Numbered from the stretch's first letter, positions 42,598 to 52,548 are shown. The stretch: 64,000 bases of DNA from Varibaculum timonense_A (GCF_027694345.1 NZ_JAQEVU010000006.1:1-64000); one strand, 5' to 3'. Program-made: numbers and translations. The notes: generated by a model from the sequence alone, not told the origin.

Positions 42598-44289
42598 TTA
42601 TTTAGTTGTATTTTTTGTTCTAATCTGCACGTCGCCCTCTACCTCAGCGAATGGCATAGTGGTCACGGGGGTGACAGTTTTTCCTTCGAGGGCAGAGTTA
42701 ATTTCATCTTGATTAGCGTGTGCAAGTTTAACCGCAAGATTGAATTCTTCGTCTATTTCTTGATTCGGTTTATAGGTTGCTAGCGATATCAGCCAGGAAA
42801 CTAGCAGATTCAGTAAGAATCCAGGCAGAATCTCGTAGACCTGGAAGAACATCGGTACGTTATCCGGTAGGTTACCCCAGATAGCTACGGTAATTGCGCC
42901 GACTGCCATTCCGGCTGCGGCTCCTTGCCAGGTGTATTTGCGCCAGTAGAGGCTGAGTATGATTACCGGTCCAAATGCCGCTCCAAAACCTGCCCAGGCG
43001 AAAGCTACTAGCCCTAGAATCGAGTCGGTACGGAACCAGGCGAAGAAAGCGGCGATTACGGAAATCGCTAACACTACCATCCGTCCGGCGTTGATACCCT
43101 TGGCTCCCAGCAGTCGGCGTTTCTTAATGCCCCGGTAAATGTCTTCTACTACTGCCGAGGAGGTCACCAATAGCTGGGAAGAAACGGTGGACATGACGGC
43201 AGCTAAAATAGCGGCCAGCATAAAACCGGCAAGTATGGCGGGGAAGAGTTTTTCTCCCATTACCAGATAAATGCTTTCCTGGGGGTTGATTTTTACCTTA
43301 TCTAGGGCGTCTTTGATTCCGGCGAGACCGTTTTCGGTGAGGGCGCGCCCGATTAGAGCGGTCATGGTTGCGCCCAGTACACACAGGAACATCCAGCCGA
43401 TGCCTAGGCGGCGAGCCGAAGTTGCTTCTTTCGGGGAGCGTAGTGCCATGTAGCGCACGATTACATGCGGCATTCCCACATAGCCTAGCCCCCAGGCTAG
43501 CCCGTTTAGAATCGAGAGTTTTCCGGCTGCACCGTCACCAATCATGGAGAACATATGACCTCCTAAGCCGTTTAGAGTATCGGTCATTACTCCGAAGCCA
43601 CCCAGGGCAACCACCCCGAAGATTGGCACTAGGAGTAGGGCGATTAGCATCATAATGCCCTGTACCATGTCGGTCCATGATACCGCCAGGAATCCGCCCA
43701 CCAGGGTGTAAAGAATAACTACTCCGGCTACGATTACCATGCCTACGTGGTAGTTCACATGGAAGATGGATTCAAAGAACACTCCGCCGGAAACCATGCC
43801 GCTAGCAACGTAGATGGTGAAGAAGAAAAGAATAATAACTCCGGCTACCAGTTGCAGAATGTATTTGTCGTCTTTAAGGCGAGCTGACATGAATGAGGGA
43901 ACGGTAATTGAGTCCCCGGCAACTTGTGAATAGGAGCGTAATCGCGGCGCTACCCATTTCCAGGCGCACCAAGAACCAATCAGCAGCCCGATGGCTATCC
44001 AGGATTCCACCAGACCGGTAAGGTAAAGAGCGCCGGGTAATCCCATCATTAGCCAACCGGACATATCTGCGGCTCCCGCCGAGAGGGCGGCGACTAGGGG
44101 CGGTAGGGAGCGCCCGCCAACCATGAAGTCATCCATGGTTTGGGTGCGGGTGTAACCGTAGATGCCAATCAGAATCATGGCTACGAAGTAGATAACCATT
44201 GCAATGGCGATTCCGCTGGTGTTTCCACTGCTAATAAAATCTGCTGCACCAACAGTGGGTCTCACTAATGTTGAGAATGTGTTTATCAT
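42598..44289 (-). CDS. putP: Sodium/proline symporter PutP
   Basis: Sodium-coupled transporter of the SSS family (LeuT fold), importing proline for PutA. 563 residues with about thirteen membrane helices. Family signatures visible: TMDDFMVGGRSLPPLVAALSAGAADMSGW (the PutP sodium/proline region, about residues 50-78), GGFLAVSWTDMVQG, and AAILAAVMSTVSSQLLVTSS (sodium-site helix). The C-terminal 60 residues are hydrophilic and longer than in E. coli PutP. The ATG has GGAGAG five bases upstream. Linkage with putA supports proline over pantothenate or other SSS substrates. Confidence 0.93.
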   Translation of the reverse strand: MINTFSTLVRPTVGAADFISSGNTSGIAIAMVIYFVAMILIGIYGYTRTQTMDDFMVGGRSLPPLVAALSAGAADMSGWLMMGLPGALYLTGLVESWIAIGLLIGSWCAWKWVAPRLRSYSQVAGDSITVPSFMSARLKDDKYILQLVAGVIILFFFTIYVASGMVSGGVFFESIFHVNYHVGMVIVAGVVILYTLVGGFLAVSWTDMVQGIMMLIALLLVPIFGVVALGGFGVMTDTLNGLGGHMFSMIGDGAAGKLSILNGLAWGLGYVGMPHVIVRYMALRSPKEATSARRLGIGWMFLCVLGATMTALIGRALTENGLAGIKDALDKVKINPQESIYLVMGEKLFPAILAGFMLAAILAAVMSTVSSQLLVTSSAVVEDIYRGIKKRRLLGAKGINAGRMVVLAISVIAAFFAWFRTDSILGLVAFAWAGFGAAFGPVIILSLYWRKYTWQGAAAGMAVGAITVAIWGNLPDNVPMFFQVYEILPGFLLNLLVSWLISLATYKPNQEIDEEFNLAVKLAHANQDEINSALEGKTVTPVTTMPFAEVEGDVQIRTKNTTK

Positions 44290-44625
44290 TTGCTCTCCAT
44301 TGGGGTTTGTGCCGACAGTTCTGATTGCAAATATAATATCTTGATGTCAAGCTAATCACAATATACCCCGGGACTTTAGATATATGAGACAGTGTAATCC
44401 TTTTTTCACGGTATGGGGTAAAATCCCAGAAAAATAAAGGTTTAGATAGAGTTTAAGGTCTGAATAGAAATCATAAATTAATCTGGGACTAAAGCCCTGT
44501 ATTGTATGGTGTAATGCACACTAAATACTGCTGACCAAGATATTTTTACTACTTAAAACCTATCCTTAGTAACTGAGCTGCTGACCCTTACCAAAATTTA
44601 GCTATCTACGTCCTAGAACTTTTGG
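44290..44625. other. AT-rich intergenic region between ispF and putP
   Basis: 336 bases without a gene, clearly more AT-rich than its surroundings. The right-to-left putP promoter lies at its left end (44333-44361). The rest shows no open frame, RNA gene or strong hairpin that I can support. Confidence 0.6.
44333..44361 (-). promoter_or_regulatory. Promoter of putP
   Basis: On the minus strand, TTGTGA (44356-44361) and TATTAT (44333-44338) are 17 bases apart, 4/6 and 5/6 matches to consensus. This would start transcription about 37 bases before the putP ATG. Confidence 0.45.
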
Positions 44626-45249
44626 CTAGTTACGCCCCAAAGGGTAAACCAAAGCGGTAGCAACCGCCGCTGCGCCCTCGCCTCGCCCAGTAAAGCCTAG
44701 ATAATCCGAGGTAGTAGCAGAAACAGACACCGGAGCCCCCACTGCCTCTTCTAAAATCGCGCGAGCCTGGTCATAACGCTGCCTCATCCGTGGGCGGTTT
44801 GCAATCACCTGAACTGCGGCGTTACCCAGTTCCCACCCTGCCTGGTGAATAATCTCCATAGTGGCTTCCAGTAGCTGCTTACCAGAAGCACCCTGCCACT
44901 CGGGGCGATTGGTGCCAAAATGAGTACCCAAATCGCCTTGACCGGCAGCCGACAAAATAGCGTCACAAAGGGCATGAGCAGCCACATCTGCATCCGAATG
45001 ACCCTTAAGGGGTGGTTCGCCCGGCCAAGAAAGCCCCGCAACCATACAAGGACGTGCAGCATTATCGGCAGCACTAGAATCAGCAAAAGCATGCACATCA
45101 GTACCTATTCCCACTCGAGGAAGAATAGCCGGTACTAAATGGTCACCGTTACCGACCGGCGAGGACGCACTCTCACCATCAGCCTCACCCGGCATAACAG
45201 CGGAAGTAGAAGGGCAATCATGGCTGGGCACGCTAAAGGAATCGCTCAT
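44626..45249 (-). CDS. ispF: 2-C-methyl-D-erythritol 2,4-cyclodiphosphate synthase
   Basis: Fifth step of the MEP isoprenoid pathway, releasing CMP to form the cyclic diphosphate. 207 residues. Metal ligands are in GIGTDVHAF (Asp51, His53), with the flexible-loop GHSDADVAAHALCDAIL motif, the DLGTHF motif, and TTSDYLGFTGRGEG at the end. The first 43 residues have no counterpart in E. coli IspF and look disordered; a later start is possible. No ispD lies next to it. Confidence 0.93.
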   Translation of the reverse strand: MSDSFSVPSHDCPSTSAVMPGEADGESASSPVGNGDHLVPAILPRVGIGTDVHAFADSSAADNAARPCMVAGLSWPGEPPLKGHSDADVAAHALCDAILSAAGQGDLGTHFGTNRPEWQGASGKQLLEATMEIIHQAGWELGNAAVQVIANRPRMRQRYDQARAILEEAVGAPVSVSATTSDYLGFTGRGEGAAAVATALVYPLGRN

Positions 45250-45301
45250 ATCTCCAGTCTAACTACTTGCTAAAAAATGCTGGCAAATATGGTTAAATCG
45301 C

Positions 45302-46330
45302 CTAATCCAGGCTGAATTCTTCGAGGCTCACCACTCGTGGCTGAGGATAGTCTGCCAAATGAACAATTAGCATACGCGCAGATTTCAAATAGGGATCACG
45401 TTGGGGCAGCAATCTACCTAAATGATTAGGGGTAAGCGGCGCTAGCTCTCCGATAATCCCCGGAATAGTGGGGCGATGAACACACAAAGCCACTGGGCTT
45501 TGCGGTTGTTGCGGTTGTTCTTGAAGCAGTTCTCGCACCATTGAGCGCATATTTGCGCAGTCATCACGGTAGGCATCCTCGGTGAATGAAGCCTCAGTTT
45601 TTAAGGGTATGCCCGACAAAGTGGCATAAGGAGCGACCGTGGCAACGCAACGCCGCCAAGGAGAAGTAATAATCCGGTTAATGCCCAGCGCCGAAAGTAC
45701 CGGGATTAACCGCAAAACTTGAGATGAGCCCCGCCTAGATAGAGGCCTGGTCATTTCGCCACCCTCCCAACAGGCTCGTTTAGTGGCTTTTGCATGACGC
45801 AAAATAGCTAAAGTGCGGGTTTGTAGGGTCTTATCAGCTAGGCGGGTTAAAAGTTCCTCTAAAAGGCGCCGATCGCCTCGCCGCGTAAGCAGCTTCATGG
45901 CTTTACGCGAACCCACCCACTCGCACTTATCAATCTCGCTGGAAGATGCAAGAGGAGCTAGCGGGCGTGCCCGCAAAGTTTCCGCTGACACATCAGGAAA
46001 ACCTACCCAATAGTGAACTTCCTTCGTAACTCCCGCGCCTAAACGATACCTCTGCATCGTAAGCGGGGCTCCCAGGCGAATCGGGACACCGGTTTCCTCT
46101 TCTACTTCCCGTACCGCTGTTGCCGGGATAGCTTCCCCAGGTTCGCGTTTACCCTTTGGCCATGACCAGTCATCGTAGCGAGGGCGATGCACTATCAAAA
46201 CCTCTATATCTTGACGCTCGCGGGGGATGGAAGTGCCAGGAATTGGGCTGGCTCCCTCTCGCAGACGCCACACTAATGCGCCCGCGGAGCGTACTATCCG
46301 CATATGCGGTGGCTTAGGTCGAGCCGTCAT
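45302..46330 (-). CDS. mutT1: NUDIX hydrolase fused to histidine phosphatase, MutT1-like
   Basis: Two-domain enzyme as in mycobacterial MutT1, which hydrolyses oxidised nucleotides and diadenosine polyphosphates. From ATG at 46330 it has 342 residues. NUDIX domain (about 10-145) carries the Nudix box in KGKREPGEAIPATAVREVEEETG (abbreviated: GX5EX7REUXEEXG complete). Phosphohistidine-phosphatase domain (about 155-342) starts with LRHAKA and has TSPWRRCVATVAPYA; a second catalytic His is likely in ALCVHRP. An open frame extends 15 residues to a TTG at 46375, less likely because of the poor start. In mycobacteria the gene also lies beside ppk. Confidence 0.87.
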   Translation of the reverse strand: MTARPKPPHMRIVRSAGALVWRLREGASPIPGTSIPRERQDIEVLIVHRPRYDDWSWPKGKREPGEAIPATAVREVEEETGVPIRLGAPLTMQRYRLGAGVTKEVHYWVGFPDVSAETLRARPLAPLASSSEIDKCEWVGSRKAMKLLTRRGDRRLLEELLTRLADKTLQTRTLAILRHAKATKRACWEGGEMTRPLSRRGSSQVLRLIPVLSALGINRIITSPWRRCVATVAPYATLSGIPLKTEASFTEDAYRDDCANMRSMVRELLQEQPQQPQSPVALCVHRPTIPGIIGELAPLTPNHLGRLLPQRDPYLKSARMLIVHLADYPQPRVVSLEEFSLD

Positions 46331-46451
46331 TATAGCCACTTGCCTTTCTCGTAATCTGTTCCCATTGTCTAACAAATTACGTATAAGGTCATTACCCCAG
46401 GTTACAGAGGTAAAACTGTTTAACGTGAGAAGTTAGGTGAACACCTAGCCT

Positions 46452-49157
46452 CTAGCGTCCTTTCATCCGCGAATTAGCTTTATTGATTAGATATTCTTGG
46501 ATATCCATCAGCGCCGAGCCATCCTTGGCTTCAATATGGCGTCGCCAAGTTCCGTCCCTACGTAAATGCCAAGACGAAACCTGCGGTGAAGCCTCAAGTT
46601 TAACTAAATCCATAAGTTCCGCGGTCATATCGGGATCTTTAATCCTAATCAAAGCCTCTACCCGACGATCTAGATTGCGGTGCATCAGGTCAGCAGACCC
46701 AATCCAAACTTCCGGCTGCCCCCCATTTTCAAAAGCATAAATACGCGAATGCTCCAGGAAGCGACCCAAAATAGAACGCACCCGGATATTCTCCGATAGC
46801 CCCCGCACCCCGGAGCGAATCGTGCAAATCCCGCGCACCACAATATCTATTGGTACGCCCGCCTGGCTGGCACGGTAAAGCGCATCAGTAACCGCTTCGT
46901 CTACCAGGGAATTTACCTTGATTCCGATATAGGCAGGCAGACCTTTACGATGGTTTTCAACTTCCCGTTCAATCCGTTCAATAACTCCCGGACGAATAGA
47001 GCGGGGAGCTACCAGCAAATGATGGAAAGAAGTACGCGGTGCATACCCAGACAGTTGATTAAACAGTCGAGTTAAATCCTGTGCGACCTCTTTATCACAG
47101 GTTAAAAGCCCCAAATCCTCGTATCCGCGAGCCGTCTTGGGGTGATAGTTGCCAGTGCCCACATGGCAGTAACGGCGCAGACCATCGGCTTCTTCGCGAA
47201 CCACCATCGACAGTTTGCAGTGGGTCTTCAAGCCCACCATGCCATACACCACGTGTACCCCGGCGCGCTCTAATTTACGCGCCCAGGAAATGTTGGCGTC
47301 CTCGTCAAAACGGGCTTTTATCTCTACAATCGCCAACACCTGTTTCCCGTTTTGTGCCGCCTCTATCAGGGCAGACACAATCGGTGAATCCGAGGACGTG
47401 CGGTAGAGGGTCTGCTTTAAGGAACGCACTTTTGGATCCCTGGCGGCGTAGGTTACGAAATGCTGCACCGAAGTGGAGAAAGAATCATAGGGGTGATGTA
47501 AGAGCACATCGTGACTGCGAATCATCGCGAAAATATCGGTGGGGCTGGCAGATTCCACTTCCGCAAGACCTGCCGCCGTGGCCGGTACGAACTTCTTGTA
47601 CTTGAGTTCCGGCAAATCCAGTTCGTGCAGTTCATTCAGGCAGCGCAGGTCAATCGGTTCGGGGAGAGAAAACACGTCCTCCATCCCAATTTCCAGTTTG
47701 GCAACCAGGAAATCGAGTACCGGTCGCGATATACCCTTCGCTACCTCAAGGCGCACTGCCGGGCCGAAACGTCGCCGCAACAGCTCTTGTTCCATTGCGG
47801 TTAGCAGATTCTCGGCGTCATCCTCTTCAACTTCCAAATCCTCGTTGCGGGTCAGGCGGAACACGTGATGTTCCAGGATTTCCATGCCGGGGAAGAGGTG
47901 ATCTAGGTGGGGGCCGATAACATCCTCTAAGGTAACGAAAGTGACTTGTCCTTTAGTGTCGAGGGCGTCCTCTGGGCTTACCTGGTCAATTGCCTGTTCC
48001 ACGCAGATTAGGCGGGGCAGGCTTTCCGGAATTTTCACCCGGGCAAAATGTTGCTTTCCAGTTAGCGGGTTACGCAGCACCACCGCCAAATTAACTGACA
48101 GACCAGAAATATAGGGGAAAGGGTGCGAAGGATCGACCGCCAACGGGGTCAGAATCGGGAAAATCTGGCGACGAAAATACCCGTGCAGAAAATCTTGTTG
48201 CTCCGGGGAAAGGTCATTCCAACGCCGCAGTTTAATCCCGACATTTTCCAGTTCGCCAAGCAACGTGTTTTGCACAAAATCGGCTTGCCGCGCACACAAT
48301 ACTTGGGCGCGCTCTGTCACCAGGTCAAGCACTTGCCGGGGGGTAAGACCGGAGGCGGCGGTGCGGGCAATTCCGGCCGCAATGCGACGTTTGAGCCCTG
48401 CCACGCGCACCATATAGAACTCATCCAAGTTAGAAGAGAAAATAGTGGTAAACCAGGCGCGCTCTAAAATAGGCAGCCGCTCGTCCTCTGCCTGCTCTAA
48501 TACTCGCTGGTTGAACTGCATCCAAGATAGTTCCCTGTCTCCGAAACGTCCCTTGGGCAGGGGTTTGTCTTGACCGAGGGGACCGGCTTGCGCGAGTTTG
48601 TCCATCCCGGGAGCCTCCCGCAAAGTGGAGGGGCTGATTTGGGAAAGGTCTTCAGGGCCATCGGTTTGGGCGTGACCTGCCGCTAATGCTTCTGCATCGG
48701 AAGGCTTTTGCGCCTTAGACTCGGTTTTTACGGGGGAATCACCAGGCTTACTGGCAGCTGCCGGTTTCCCGGTCTGGGCTTCCTTTTCGCTAGCTGGTTT
48801 GCCAGCGTTATTTTCCGAGGCAGGAGGCTTACCGGATTTATCGATCTTTTGCCCCCCTATAAACGGGGATTTTTTATCGGGGAGGGCGTAGTCAGCGTCC
48901 TCATAATCGATCCCGGGAAACTGTTCGGGAGAAATCTTTGAAGAAATCAGCTCATCAGCCGTGGCAGTCTCAAAATTGGATTGTGCCGCCTGCCGGTCTA
49001 CCTGTGCTACCGGTTCAGTTTGTGGATTTTCTTTATAAACCCGGGCAATATCGGCAGGTGAAGGTACCACCTGGGGGTCGCCTTGCGCGTCCTCTTTAAT
49101 TTTGGCTTTACGCACTTTCGGTTCTGTTCTGTTGCCAGTTTCCTGTTTGCCGTCCAT
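46452..49157 (-). CDS. ppk: Polyphosphate kinase 1 with long N-terminal extension
   Basis: Reversibly polymerises phosphate from ATP into polyphosphate. 901 residues against 690-740 usual. The kinase begins near residue 205 (DRELSWMQFNQRVLEQA, SSNLDEFYMVRVAGLKRRI). Phospho-acceptor His665 is in CHVGTGNYHPKTARGYEDLG, with upstream KQTLYRTSSDSPIV and the phospholipase-D-like C-terminal part. Residues 1-200 are low-complexity, rich in Lys, Pro, Ala, Glu and Gln, and look disordered. AGAAGGG precedes the ATG. The partner mutT1 gene is downstream. Confidence 0.93.
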   Translation of the reverse strand: MDGKQETGNRTEPKVRKAKIKEDAQGDPQVVPSPADIARVYKENPQTEPVAQVDRQAAQSNFETATADELISSKISPEQFPGIDYEDADYALPDKKSPFIGGQKIDKSGKPPASENNAGKPASEKEAQTGKPAAASKPGDSPVKTESKAQKPSDAEALAAGHAQTDGPEDLSQISPSTLREAPGMDKLAQAGPLGQDKPLPKGRFGDRELSWMQFNQRVLEQAEDERLPILERAWFTTIFSSNLDEFYMVRVAGLKRRIAAGIARTAASGLTPRQVLDLVTERAQVLCARQADFVQNTLLGELENVGIKLRRWNDLSPEQQDFLHGYFRRQIFPILTPLAVDPSHPFPYISGLSVNLAVVLRNPLTGKQHFARVKIPESLPRLICVEQAIDQVSPEDALDTKGQVTFVTLEDVIGPHLDHLFPGMEILEHHVFRLTRNEDLEVEEDDAENLLTAMEQELLRRRFGPAVRLEVAKGISRPVLDFLVAKLEIGMEDVFSLPEPIDLRCLNELHELDLPELKYKKFVPATAAGLAEVESASPTDIFAMIRSHDVLLHHPYDSFSTSVQHFVTYAARDPKVRSLKQTLYRTSSDSPIVSALIEAAQNGKQVLAIVEIKARFDEDANISWARKLERAGVHVVYGMVGLKTHCKLSMVVREEADGLRRYCHVGTGNYHPKTARGYEDLGLLTCDKEVAQDLTRLFNQLSGYAPRTSFHHLLVAPRSIRPGVIERIEREVENHRKGLPAYIGIKVNSLVDEAVTDALYRASQAGVPIDIVVRGICTIRSGVRGLSENIRVRSILGRFLEHSRIYAFENGGQPEVWIGSADLMHRNLDRRVEALIRIKDPDMTAELMDLVKLEASPQVSSWHLRRDGTWRRHIEAKDGSALMDIQEYLINKANSRMKGR

Positions 49158-49214
49158 GCCAATCCCTTCTAAAAACTGGTGACTTTACCTGCGGTAGTTT
49201 GGGTAGATTTATTT

Positions 49215-49838
49215 CTAGTCTAGGCGATTTGCCTTGGCTATACGTGCCGATAGCTTAAGGTCGCTCGCGGTTTGTAGTAGCGCCTGGGGGCGCAAGGTTA
49301 CCGGATCGGCTAGTTCGTCCCGGGCATCTTTAATCCATTCCGCGCTGACTCCACTGGCCAGTACGTGCAGGAAATCTGCAACCTTATCTAGTAGGGGTTC
49401 GAGTCCCGTTATTGAGGTTTTTGCTTCCCAAAGTGCTGCTAGCTCCTCCATAAGGGTGGACACCGTTTTATCGGATCGCTCGACAGGAGCAGCTTCCCCA
49501 ATCTCTAGGGCGCTTAGGCCCTGCTGGAAGCGTTCATTTACCAGCTTAGGGTCGCGTAAATACCATTGATACACCAAGTACAGTCGCCAGAGTGTCCCCG
49601 GCAAAGTATTGGCTGGCGAGGCTGACCACAGTTCACTGACCGTATCTACCCCGCCAGATTCCAGCAGCTCCCGCAAGTGTTGAACATTCTGGTCAGTGTC
49701 TTTTTCTATCCCCAGCAGAGTTTGCGCTACCAGGTGAGCTACCTCGGAGGAGCGAGCCCCGTCCTCGGCACCGGGAATATTTTCTGCCTGCTCAGCATCT
49801 AGCATTGCTGGTCTGCGCGGAGTTCTCCGTGTAGTCAT
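49215..49838 (-). CDS. Conserved-looking protein of unknown function
   Basis: 207 residues, soluble, acidic and mostly helical, not recognised by me. A short basic start (MTTRRTPRRPAM) precedes an acidic body with aromatic LPGTLWRLYLVYQWYLRDP (about 80-98) and several leucine-rich helices, ending with a basic tail. There is no signal peptide or membrane segment. It lies directly upstream of ppk on the same strand, 57 bases away, so the two are probably co-transcribed. GAGGAAAC precedes the ATG. Codon use resembles neighbouring core genes, supporting a real gene. Confidence 0.7.
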   Translation of the reverse strand: MTTRRTPRRPAMLDAEQAENIPGAEDGARSSEVAHLVAQTLLGIEKDTDQNVQHLRELLESGGVDTVSELWSASPANTLPGTLWRLYLVYQWYLRDPKLVNERFQQGLSALEIGEAAPVERSDKTVSTLMEELAALWEAKTSITGLEPLLDKVADFLHVLASGVSAEWIKDARDELADPVTLRPQALLQTASDLKLSARIAKANRLD

Positions 49839-50117
49839 TTGTTTCCTCCTTTAATATCCCTATTGTCTCCCATGCATCATTACTTGGGGCAGCTTTGCTT
49901 TTATTGCGCGAGTTACGAGCTAGCGGCGTTCAAAATAGGGTTTGTCCGTTTCCTCGCCGTTGCTTTCTGTGCTCGCTCCTGCCAAAGATGGCTGAACCAT
50001 TGTGTGAGACCGCTCAATAAAATGCGAGATAGTCGTGATTTACAGCTAGAATAATTTGAGGTTTGAGGTGCTAAAAGGTGGCGCCGCCAGATTTATTACG
50101 TAAAAGGAAGGGTTTTA

Positions 50118-51554
50118 GTGTCTGACCGTCCGCTTAGTGTCGCTGTAGTTGGAGCCGGCCCCGCTGGCATCTATGCTTCTGATATTTTGTCCAAATCTGG
50201 TCTTAATGTAGAGATTGACCTCTTTGAGCGTCTGCCTGCACCCTATGGATTGGTTCGGTATGGCGTAGCGCCCGATCATCCCCGGATTCGAGCCATTATT
50301 ACTGCCCTTTACAAGATTTTGCAGCGCGGCGATATCCGTCTGCTGGCAAATGTGAATGTTGGCGGCGAGGACGCAGATATAACTGTCGATGACCTGCATG
50401 AACATTATGATGCGATTATTTTCGCTACCGGGTCTGATCGGGATAAACCGATTGATTTGCCCGGTCAGGATTTGCCGGAATGTTATGGGGCTGCCGATTT
50501 TGTTTCTTGGTATGACGGCAACCCGGATTATCCGCGTTTTTGGCCTTTAGAGGCGAAAGAGGTCGCGGTTATCGGGGTCGGTAATGTCGCCCTCGATATC
50601 GCGCGGGTAATGGCGAAGCACCCTGCCGATATGCTCAAAACCGAGATTCCGGAAAACGTGGCGAAAGAGCTCTATAAATCCCCAATCACAGACGTGCATG
50701 TTTTCGGGCGGCGCGGACCGGCTCAGGTGAAGTTCACCCCCTTGGAACTGCGCGAACTCGGGCAGCAGCCGGGAGTAAAAGTTATCGTTTCCGAGGAAGA
50801 TTTCGAGTTCGACGAAGGCTCGGAGCAGGCGATTGCGGCTTCTAAACAAACCAAAATGGTGGTTGATACCTTAATTAATTACGCCATGGACGAGGACGAT
50901 AGGGAAGCTGATCGCCGTATCCACCTGCATTTATTCTCGGCTCCGAAAGAGATTTTAGCTGACGAGGACGGGCATGTGCGCGCCCTCGTTACCGAACGTA
51001 CCCAGCTGAACGGGGACGGAACGGTTTCCGGGACTGGCGAGCTGCGGGAAACCCCGGTACAGGCGGTTTATCGCGCAGTGGGATATTTCTCTTCTCCGAT
51101 TGCGGGATTGCCTTTCGATGAGCGTCGCGGAGTAATCCCCAATCAGGAAGGACGGGTCACCGATTTGGAGGGAACTCCTTTGACCGGGATTTACGCTACC
51201 GGTTGGGTAAAGCGCGGCCCGGTGGGGCTGATTGGTTCTACCAAGTCTGATGCGCAGCAAACTATCGCCCACCTGGTAGAGGACGCGGAAGCTGGCAAGT
51301 TGGTGGCTACTGGGAAAGCGGTGGGACACGATGCCATGATTGAACTGCTTGAGCAGCGCGGGGTTCCTTTCTCTACCTGGCATGGTTGGGAACTATTGGA
51401 CGAATATGAAAAGCAGCTGGGTGCAGACTTTGGCGAGGTCGAGGGCGGCCGTGGCGCGCGCGAACGAGTCAAGGTAGTATCCCGCAAAGCTATGAGCGCG
51501 ATTTCTCGCGGGGAGGACGTGCCGGAAGATTTAATCGGTAAGGACGGCGAATAG
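50118..51554 (+). CDS. fprA: NADPH-ferredoxin reductase, FprA type
   Basis: FAD enzyme moving electrons between NADPH and ferredoxin, related to adrenodoxin reductase. 478 residues. FAD-binding GAGPAGIYAS at about 12-21, then APYGLVRYGVAPDHP and the NADP-binding VIGVGNVALDIARVMAKHP (about 155). The family features FGRRGPAQVKFTPLELREL and YATGWVKRGPVGLIGSTKSDA are complete. GTG start at 50118, with AAAGGAAGGG upstream. Divergent from the 49215-49838 gene; the 279-base gap between them shows no further gene. Confidence 0.92.
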   Translation: MSDRPLSVAVVGAGPAGIYASDILSKSGLNVEIDLFERLPAPYGLVRYGVAPDHPRIRAIITALYKILQRGDIRLLANVNVGGEDADITVDDLHEHYDAIIFATGSDRDKPIDLPGQDLPECYGAADFVSWYDGNPDYPRFWPLEAKEVAVIGVGNVALDIARVMAKHPADMLKTEIPENVAKELYKSPITDVHVFGRRGPAQVKFTPLELRELGQQPGVKVIVSEEDFEFDEGSEQAIAASKQTKMVVDTLINYAMDEDDREADRRIHLHLFSAPKEILADEDGHVRALVTERTQLNGDGTVSGTGELRETPVQAVYRAVGYFSSPIAGLPFDERRGVIPNQEGRVTDLEGTPLTGIYATGWVKRGPVGLIGSTKSDAQQTIAHLVEDAEAGKLVATGKAVGHDAMIELLEQRGVPFSTWHGWELLDEYEKQLGADFGEVEGGRGARERVKVVSRKAMSAISRGEDVPEDLIGKDGE

Positions 51555-51663
51555 CCAGTTCACCTGTCTTTTCATCTTTGGTGAGCTTGCAGTTCTTTGG
51601 CAGGAATTTGTCAGTATTCGTGCAGTTTCACCTGCTAGATTGCGGGGTAATCAGGAGGGATAA

Positions 51664-52548
51664 ATGGGCAAGAAACGCTTTAGTAATAGCTTGAAAACTG
51701 GGATGCTGTTCGCTTTGATGTGGGCGTTACTGCTGCTAGTTGGCTATCTGATTGCTTACGGTACCGGCAGTTCCGCTTTTATCTGGATTTTTGCCGCTAT
51801 CGGGTTGATTTCAACTTTTTATAGCTACTGGAATTCAGACAAAATCGCGATTAGATCCATGAACGCCTACCCGGTGGATCCGGGGAAATATCCGCAAATA
51901 GTGCGGATTGTTACTGAGCTTTCGCAAACTGCCGGTCAGCCGGTTCCTCGAATGTATATTGCTCCTACTTCGGCCCCTAACGCCTTTGCTACGGGACGTA
52001 ATCCGCAAAATGCAGCGGTTTGCTGTACTGAGGGGATTTTACAGCTCCTTGATGAGCGTGAGCTTCGCGGGGTTTTGGCGCACGAGTTAATGCACGTCTA
52101 TAACCGCGATATTTTGACTTCTTCGGTGGCCTCAGCCATTGGCGGTCTGATTACTTCGGTTGCGCAAATGTTGTTTTTCTTTGGGGGAGGACGCCGCGAC
52201 AGTGACAATAACCCGCTTGGCGGGGTGGCGATGGTTCTTTTGATGTTGTTAGCCCCGATTGCCTCGATGTTTACCCAAATGGCGATTTCTCGGACGCGCG
52301 AGTTTGACGCAGATGAGACCGGCGCTGAGCTTGCGCGAGATCCTTTAGCTTTAGCCAGTGCGCTAAAGAAACTAGAGGCGGGAACGGTGGCGCGTCCTCT
52401 GCAGAGTAATCCGCAAACCGAGAAGGTTGGTTTCATGATGATTGCTAATCCTTTCCGCGGGAAGGGGTTAAAGCATCTGTTTTCTACCCATCCGCCTATG
52501 GATGAACGGATTGCCCGCCTAGAAGAAATGGCGGGATATAGCCGTTAA
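51664..52548 (+). CDS. htpX: M48-family membrane metalloprotease HtpX
   Basis: Zinc protease that degrades misfolded membrane proteins. 294 residues. Two N-terminal membrane helices (about 14-35, 37-55), zinc site HELMH (His140, Glu141, His144) followed by VYNRDI, two more helices (about 155-200), and the third ligand in SRTREFDADETGAEL. It ends with FSTHPPMDERIARL, the usual HtpX finish. GGAGGGATAA precedes the ATG at 51664. It stands alone, 45 bases before the mutarotase gene. Confidence 0.93.
   Translation: MGKKRFSNSLKTGMLFALMWALLLLVGYLIAYGTGSSAFIWIFAAIGLISTFYSYWNSDKIAIRSMNAYPVDPGKYPQIVRIVTELSQTAGQPVPRMYIAPTSAPNAFATGRNPQNAAVCCTEGILQLLDERELRGVLAHELMHVYNRDILTSSVASAIGGLITSVAQMLFFFGGGRRDSDNNPLGGVAMVLLMLLAPIASMFTQMAISRTREFDADETGAELARDPLALASALKKLEAGTVARPLQSNPQTEKVGFMMIANPFRGKGLKHLFSTHPPMDERIARLEEMAGYSR

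Noticed and set aside
46434..46447. Palindrome TAGGTGAACACCTA between ppk and mutT1 as a terminator
   Set aside because: Loop of two bases and no U-run; too short to call a terminator and not clearly in a promoter.
47081..47868. Plus-strand frames opposite ppk
   Set aside because: Antisense shadows of well-conserved Ppk motifs.
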